Assembly: GCA_903876795.1 (NCBI GenBank)
Contig: CAIRBK010000060.1
Location: 80,007 to 144,006, forward strand
Length of the DNA stretch: 64,000 bases
Origin: an uncultured Verrucomicrobiota bacterium
GTDB lineage: Bacteria > Verrucomicrobiota > Verrucomicrobiia > Opitutales > Opitutaceae
Direction: 5' to 3'
Shown: positions 59,693 to 64,000 of the stretch, one piece after another
Layout: every line of letters begins with the position of its first letter
How positions within the stretch are numbered: the first letter of the stretch is position 1
Notes under the pieces: model-generated
The model's database searches: none
The model's input: the letters and a program-made list of their open reading frames with translations, nothing else
Told to the model about the DNA's origin: nothing
Translations under genes and position numbers: made by a program

Positions 59693-60811
59693 ATGCCTCA
59701 CTCCACACCGATTTCCTCGGGCAACTCCGCCACGACCACGCTCACCCAGCGGATCTTCGCCGCGCTGGTCAATCCGCCGGCCCGCAGCCGCCTGGGCTCC
59801 GCCGCGATCGTGGTCGGCATGACCGGGCTCATCGGCTGGATCTACATGGTTTCGGGCGGCATCTTGTCGCGACAGGCGTTCTACATCATCCCCATGATTC
59901 TGGCCGTGAGCTGGCTGGGGCTGTGGTGGGGGTTGGGCGTGGCCTTCTTCAGCGCGGGCATCCGTCTTTACGGGGATTTTGCCTTCGGCGGGGCCACCGT
60001 CGCGGATATGGACACGGTTTACAACGCCCTGGCCAACCGCCTGAGCCTGCTCCTGGTCAACATCGTGGTCATCCTCGTGCTCAACGAGCTCTACCTGCTC
60101 ACCCGCCAGCTCGAACAACGCGTCAAGGCGCGCACCGCCGCACTCGAACAAGCCGTGGCCGCCCGCGAACGCTTGCAGGCCAGCCTGTTCGAGGCCGGCT
60201 TGCGCGAGCGCGGCGCCATCGGCCGCGACTTGCATGACGGACTCGGCCAGCACCTCACCGCCACCGCCATGGCCGCCAACATCCTCTCCAAGCGCCTGGC
60301 CTCCCAAAACGACCCGCTGGCCACCGACGCACGTGCGATCGAATCTCTCATCAAGACCGGCATCGACCAGACTCGCCAAATCGCCCGCGGCATCCTGCTG
60401 GAAAGCGTCAAGCCCGCCGAACTGATCTCCGAACTGGAGGAGCTGGCCGACAACACCGCGCGCGATCACCGCATCCCCTGCGTGGTGACCGCCATGGGCC
60501 CGGCCGAACGCCTCGACGTCAACACGGCTTCACACCTCTTCTACATCGCCCGCGAGGCCGTGCGCAACGCCCTCCGCCACGGGGGCGCCACCAACGTCGC
60601 CATCCACTTCAGCGTGGACCAGACCCTCGCCGCGCTCACGGTCACCGACAACGGCCGCGGAATGGCCCCGCCCGATCCGAGCCGCGGCGGCATGGGCGTC
60701 CACATCATGGCCCAGCGAGCCGAGCTCATCGGCGGTAAACTGCAGGTCGCCCCCGTCGCCGAAGGCGGCACCTGCGTCGATTGCCGCATCCCGCTACCCT
60801 CAGCCGCCTGA
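59693..60811 (+). CDS. membrane sensor histidine kinase, NarL/UhpB type
   Basis: RERGAIGRDLHDGLGQHLTATAMAANIL (HisKA_3 H-box); LFYIAREAVRNALRHGGATN; DNGRGMAPPDPSRGGMGVHIMAQRAELIGG. Confidence 0.94.
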   Translation: MPHSTPISSGNSATTTLTQRIFAALVNPPARSRLGSAAIVVGMTGLIGWIYMVSGGILSRQAFYIIPMILAVSWLGLWWGLGVAFFSAGIRLYGDFAFGGATVADMDTVYNALANRLSLLLVNIVVILVLNELYLLTRQLEQRVKARTAALEQAVAARERLQASLFEAGLRERGAIGRDLHDGLGQHLTATAMAANILSKRLASQNDPLATDARAIESLIKTGIDQTRQIARGILLESVKPAELISELEELADNTARDHRIPCVVTAMGPAERLDVNTASHLFYIAREAVRNALRHGGATNVAIHFSVDQTLAALTVTDNGRGMAPPDPSRGGMGVHIMAQRAELIGGKLQVAPVAEGGTCVDCRIPLPSAA

Positions 60812-60816
60812 TCGCC

Positions 60817-61473
60817 ATGTCGTCGCCCCACACCCGCGTTTTCATCGTCGACGACCATCCGCTGGTCCGCGAATGGCTGGCCACCTTGCTCAGCCAGTCG
60901 GGCAACCTGGTCGTGTGCGGACAGGCCGAAAGCGCACGGGACGCACTCTCGGCCATGCGCAGTCAACCGCCCGACGTGGCGATCGTAGACCTCTCCCTGC
61001 AAAACTCCTCGGGCATCGACCTCATCAAGGACCTGGCCGAACAGTTGCCGTCCGTCCGCGTGGTCGTGCTTTCGATGCACGAGGAGATTTTTTATGTGGA
61101 ACGGGCCTTGCGCGCCGGAGCCAAAGGCTATGTCACCAAGCGTGAATCCGGCGACCAGATCGTCGAGGCCGTGCGCGAGGTGGTGGACGGCCGCATCTAC
61201 GCGAGCCGCGCCATGCTGGCCCGCCTCGCCGAGCGCATGATGGGCCGCCCCGCCTCCGGCTCCGTCGAGATGCTCAGCGACCGCGAACTCGATGTGTTTA
61301 CCCGCCTGGGCGGCGGCCACAGCACACGACGTATCTCCGAAGATCTCAGCATCAGCATCAAGACCGTCCAAGCCTACTGCGCCCGCATCCGCGAAAAACT
61401 CGGCTACGAGGACGGCGTCGAACTGGTGCGGCACGCCGTCCGCTGGGTGGACCGACAGGACAGCTCCGTGTAG
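60817..61473 (+). CDS. LuxR/NarL-family response regulator
   Basis: VFIVDDHPLVREWLATLL...; HTH LSDRELDVFTRLGGGHSTRRISEDLSISIKTVQAYCARIREKLGYEDGVELVRHAV. Confidence 0.95.
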   Translation: MSSPHTRVFIVDDHPLVREWLATLLSQSGNLVVCGQAESARDALSAMRSQPPDVAIVDLSLQNSSGIDLIKDLAEQLPSVRVVVLSMHEEIFYVERALRAGAKGYVTKRESGDQIVEAVREVVDGRIYASRAMLARLAERMMGRPASGSVEMLSDRELDVFTRLGGGHSTRRISEDLSISIKTVQAYCARIREKLGYEDGVELVRHAVRWVDRQDSSV

Positions 61474-61486
61474 GATTTTGTCCTAC
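61470..61486 (+). terminator. hairpin overlapping the response-regulator stop codon
   Basis: GTAGGA-TTTTG-TCCTAC; no T-tract, so terminator assignment is weak. Confidence 0.25.
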
Positions 61487-61617
61487 AAATGATTTGGGCG
61501 GGCACTCATAGACGGTGCTCCCGGATTGCGTTAGGATAGGCTCATGCTTTTGAGCCCCCAACCCGCCTGCATCTGGAACCCGCTTAAGGTATCCGTTGTC
61601 GGCTACCCCAACTACCC

Positions 61618-62160
61618 ATGGAGCAGGTAATTTATACGCAGGCCTGCGGAGTTCCGGCCGGCGAGGCCCCGGTCTTCATCACGGTCGTGGTGCGCGACGA
61701 AGAACGTCGGCTAACCACGCAAGAATGCCATGTCTTCCTGCCCAAACAGGAAATCTATCTTCACAAGATCAACTACATCAATGATTCGGGTGATAATCCG
61801 GCTTCGATCACAGCCGGCGCCCTGCGCGAGACCCATCGCCTCTATGCCCAGCATATCGTCTCCAAGGGCAACCCTGATTGCCTCACGGTAGATCGCTCGG
61901 TCTGCATCGATGCCGAAACGATGCAGGAATCGCCCTTTTATCGTTTCCGTCTCGCAAACCAGTTCTCCGAGGCCATGTGGGAAATCCAGGCCTGGACGGC
62001 ATCGAGCGAACTTCGCCAGACCCTTTCAAAAATGGTGCGCTACAAGACCGAGCCTGCGGAGGCGGTTTTGATGAGCAGCCTATTCAAGGAGGCCGTCGGC
62101 CGTGGCGGTGACGGCCACAGCCGCCCAACCCTTGGTCGCGGTCCCATGGACCGGTCGTGA
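61618..62160 (+). CDS. hypothetical protein, no family recognised
   Basis: 180 aa ORF starting MEQVIYTQACGVPAGEAPVFITVVVRDEERRL, downstream of the two-component system. Confidence 0.6.
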   Translation: MEQVIYTQACGVPAGEAPVFITVVVRDEERRLTTQECHVFLPKQEIYLHKINYINDSGDNPASITAGALRETHRLYAQHIVSKGNPDCLTVDRSVCIDAETMQESPFYRFRLANQFSEAMWEIQAWTASSELRQTLSKMVRYKTEPAEAVLMSSLFKEAVGRGGDGHSRPTLGRGPMDRS

Positions 62161-62176
62161 AGCGGGCCGACCGGTT

Positions 62177-62881
62177 TCACCGGGGCCCTTGTCCTTGTCG
62201 CGGCAGGTGGATCCACCCCTCGATGCGGGCGATGGCGACCTGCTCATCGGGGACGGCGTGTGTTTCTTTTTGGGCGGCCATACGCGTGGTCAACGCGGCG
62301 ATCAACGCATCCAACGCATGGTCGCTTTCGGCAAACGCATCGTCGGCCAGCAAAGCGGGCAGGAGACAACGCAGATCGGCCAGCAGCGCACGCCGAGCGT
62401 GGAGGTTGTCGGCGCCTTTGTAGCCGCGAGGCGCCAGGCCCCATTGCTTGAGGCTGCCGGCTGGATACACCTCGAAAAACTTCCCGGCCCCGCCGCTGCG
62501 GTCGGTCACCCCGTGGCGCGCGAGCAGCGCCATCGCCCGCATCGCCGGCAGGCCGATGCGATCGGTCGATACACTCAAGGGCACGAGCCGGGTGTGGGTT
62601 TGCACAAACCGGTCGGTGAGGCGCAGACGCAGGCTTTTCTGAAATTCCGCATCGTCCCAAGTGGTCGCGGACCAACCGCCGACCGCCCGCACAAACGCCT
62701 CCGGCCAGCCGAGCGGCGCATCGATGCCGACCGCGTCGGCCAGCCGGATCAACCCGTCGAGGGTCGCATCGTCGCAGTGGAGCACGGCCTCCCTGGCGGT
62801 GACGCGGTCGCCATCCCATTCGACGAGGCAAGCGGCGGTGTCCTTGGGTTGCGAGGAAAGATCAATGCCGAGGGTGATCAT
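62177..62881 (-). CDS. DUF429-family predicted nuclease-fold protein
   Basis: MITLGIDLSSQPKDTAACLVEWDGDRV...VGIDAPLGWP...RFVQTHTRLVPLSVSTDRIG...FEVYPAGSLKQWG...DALDALIAALTTRMA. Confidence 0.85.
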   Translation of the reverse strand: MITLGIDLSSQPKDTAACLVEWDGDRVTAREAVLHCDDATLDGLIRLADAVGIDAPLGWPEAFVRAVGGWSATTWDDAEFQKSLRLRLTDRFVQTHTRLVPLSVSTDRIGLPAMRAMALLARHGVTDRSGGAGKFFEVYPAGSLKQWGLAPRGYKGADNLHARRALLADLRCLLPALLADDAFAESDHALDALIAALTTRMAAQKETHAVPDEQVAIARIEGWIHLPRQGQGPR

Positions 62882-62946
62882 GGTGCGGGAGCTTCGGCCC
62901 TTTGGCTTGTTTGCTTGTCTGTCGTGACATCATGGGAGGCTATCGC

Positions 62947-63405
62947 TCAATCGTGGCGGGTGCGGAGGGTGAAGTTGAGCGGAAGCGTGGGATCGGCTTC
63001 GGGTGCCGGCACCGGCGGGATGGGGGCTGAGACGAGAGTTGCGAGTTTGTCGACGAGGTCAGCCGGGGCGAGGAAGACGCGAGGGCGGCCGCCGGGGAGC
63101 ATGACCAGCAGGCCGCATGCGACCAGGTCGTGGAAATCGTTGGCAGCGGGTTGATGGCTGACGTTGTGGATGCGTTGGTGCCCGGTGATCGCGTAGCGCG
63201 TGTTGGGCTCGCGCAGGGCGTGGACCAGGAGCGCTTGCTGCCGGTGATTCAAGCCGGCCGCACCGCGCAGTGCGCCGGAGGCCATTCCCAGGTCCGAACG
63301 TTTGCGGGCGAGGTAATCCTGGAGGGCGGCGAAGATCGCAGGTAGTTTGGATTGAGAGGATTGAAGAAGCTTCGAGAAAGTCGGGGGGATTGCAGGAAGG
63401 CGCAT
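62947..63405 (-). CDS. winged-helix protein resembling Fic-protein termini without a Fic core
   Basis: MRLPAIPPTFSKLLQSSQSKLPAIFAAL... and LNHRQQALLVHALREPNTRYAITGHQRIHNVSHQPAANDFHDLVACGLLVML; no HPFxxGNGR motif. Confidence 0.6.
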   Translation of the reverse strand: MRLPAIPPTFSKLLQSSQSKLPAIFAALQDYLARKRSDLGMASGALRGAAGLNHRQQALLVHALREPNTRYAITGHQRIHNVSHQPAANDFHDLVACGLLVMLPGGRPRVFLAPADLVDKLATLVSAPIPPVPAPEADPTLPLNFTLRTRHD

Positions 63406-63478
63406 AATCCAAATTTTGGGAATAAATTGGATTTGTTTGGATGGCTCCTAAATCCAAATTTTTTATGAATTTGGATTT
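63406..63478. promoter_or_regulatory. two operator-like palindromes built on AATCCAAAT/ATTTGGATT
   Basis: AATCCAAATTTTGGGAATAAATTGGATT (63406-63433) and AAATCCAAAT-N9-ATTTGGATTT (63450-63478). Confidence 0.6.
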
Positions 63479-63579
63479 ATTGGGATTTGGTGGGCGAAAA
63501 AAAGCCGCGCTCGGTGAGGAGCGCGGCATGGAGGAACGGAGGGCGAAACGACGCGGTCGTTCAGCTACGTGTTGACCGC

Positions 63580-64000
63580 TCAGGCTTCAAGCTGCGGGCG
63601 GGTGGCCTCGGGCCAGTCGATGTGGAAGAACTTGCCGCGGGGCTGGTCCACGCGCTCGTAGGTATGGGCGCCGAAGTAGTCGCGCTGGGCCTGGAGCAGG
63701 TTGGCCGGCAGGCGGGCGGAGCGGTAGGCGTCGTAGTAGCTGAGGGCCGACGCGAAGGTCGGCACGCTGATGCCGTTCTCGACCGCGAGGCTGATGACCT
63801 TGCGCCAGTTGGCCTGGGCCTTCTGGATGGTCTTGTTGAAGTATTGGTCGAGGAGGAGGTTCGCGAGCTTCGGGTTGCGGGCGTAGGCCTCGGTGATCTT
63901 TTGCAGGAAGGCGGCGCGGATGATGCAGCCACCGCGGAAGATCTGGGCGATCTCGCCGAAGTTGAGCTTCCAGTTGTATTCCTTCTGGGCTTGGCGCATG
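63580..64000 (-). CDS. gnd: 6-phosphogluconate dehydrogenase, C-terminal part (truncated by window edge)
   Basis: [47 protein letters not shown]...[41 protein letters not shown]. Confidence 0.97.
   Translation of the reverse strand, partial: MRQAQKEYNWKLNFGEIAQIFRGGCIIRAAFLQKITEAYARNPKLANLLLDQYFNKTIQKAQANWRKVISLAVENGISVPTFASALSYYDAYRSARLPANLLQAQRDYFGAHTYERVDQPRGKFFHIDWPEATRPQLEA

Noticed and set aside
1-64000. CRISPR arrays, rRNA, tRNA
   Set aside because: No regularly spaced repeats or recognisable RNA-gene cores were seen by eye; tRNAscan-SE and Infernal would be needed to exclude small RNAs.

Overview
GC-rich chromosomal window whose protein content resembles an Opitutaceae/Verrucomicrobiota-type bacterium (taxonomy is inference). 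Contents in order: (1) 1-8345, minus strand: flagellar rod/hook operon flgF-flgG-flgA-flgH-flgI-flgJ(N)-flgN-flgK-flgL-fliW-csrA-flagellin, with the flagellin cut by the window edge. (2) UMF1-type MFS transporter and acyl-CoA desaturase. (3) 11.3-16.9 kb accessory stretch: degraded PEP-CTERM gene, PaeR7I/XhoI-like type II R-M pair between imperfect direct repeats, a COG2907-type flavoprotein, and a DUF3883 nuclease-like protein. (4) Transglutaminase, amidase, heparinase-like protein and alpha-oxoamine synthase, then an ABC/HlyD/TolC exporter. (5) 26.6-43.7 kb surface-polysaccharide island: Wzm/Wzt ABC export, RfbA/RfbB, glycosyltransferases, large membrane proteins, GtrA/GtrB-like pair, and a GbsR/MarR-like regulator with palindromic operator candidates. 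(6) Large secreted metalloprotease with HAF-like repeats. (7) 47-55.8 kb cluster of mostly exported enzymes: amidase, XdhC, MocA-like, [2Fe-2S] and Tat-tagged molybdopterin hydroxylase subunits, Tat-like dienelactone hydrolase, Tat-tagged amidase. (8) S9-like protein lacking the expected catalytic Ser/His, translationally coupled to an HExxH TPR protein. (9) NarL-type two-component system, a small ORFan, DUF429 protein, a Fic-derived winged-helix protein with palindromes directly upstream, and partial gnd. No rRNA, tRNA, CRISPR array or intact IS element was recognised by eye. The best candidates for novelty are the R-M module and its flanking structured repeats, the Fic-derived regulator with its operator-like palindromes, the exported molybdoenzyme/amidase cluster, and the catalytically dead S9-like/HExxH gene pair.
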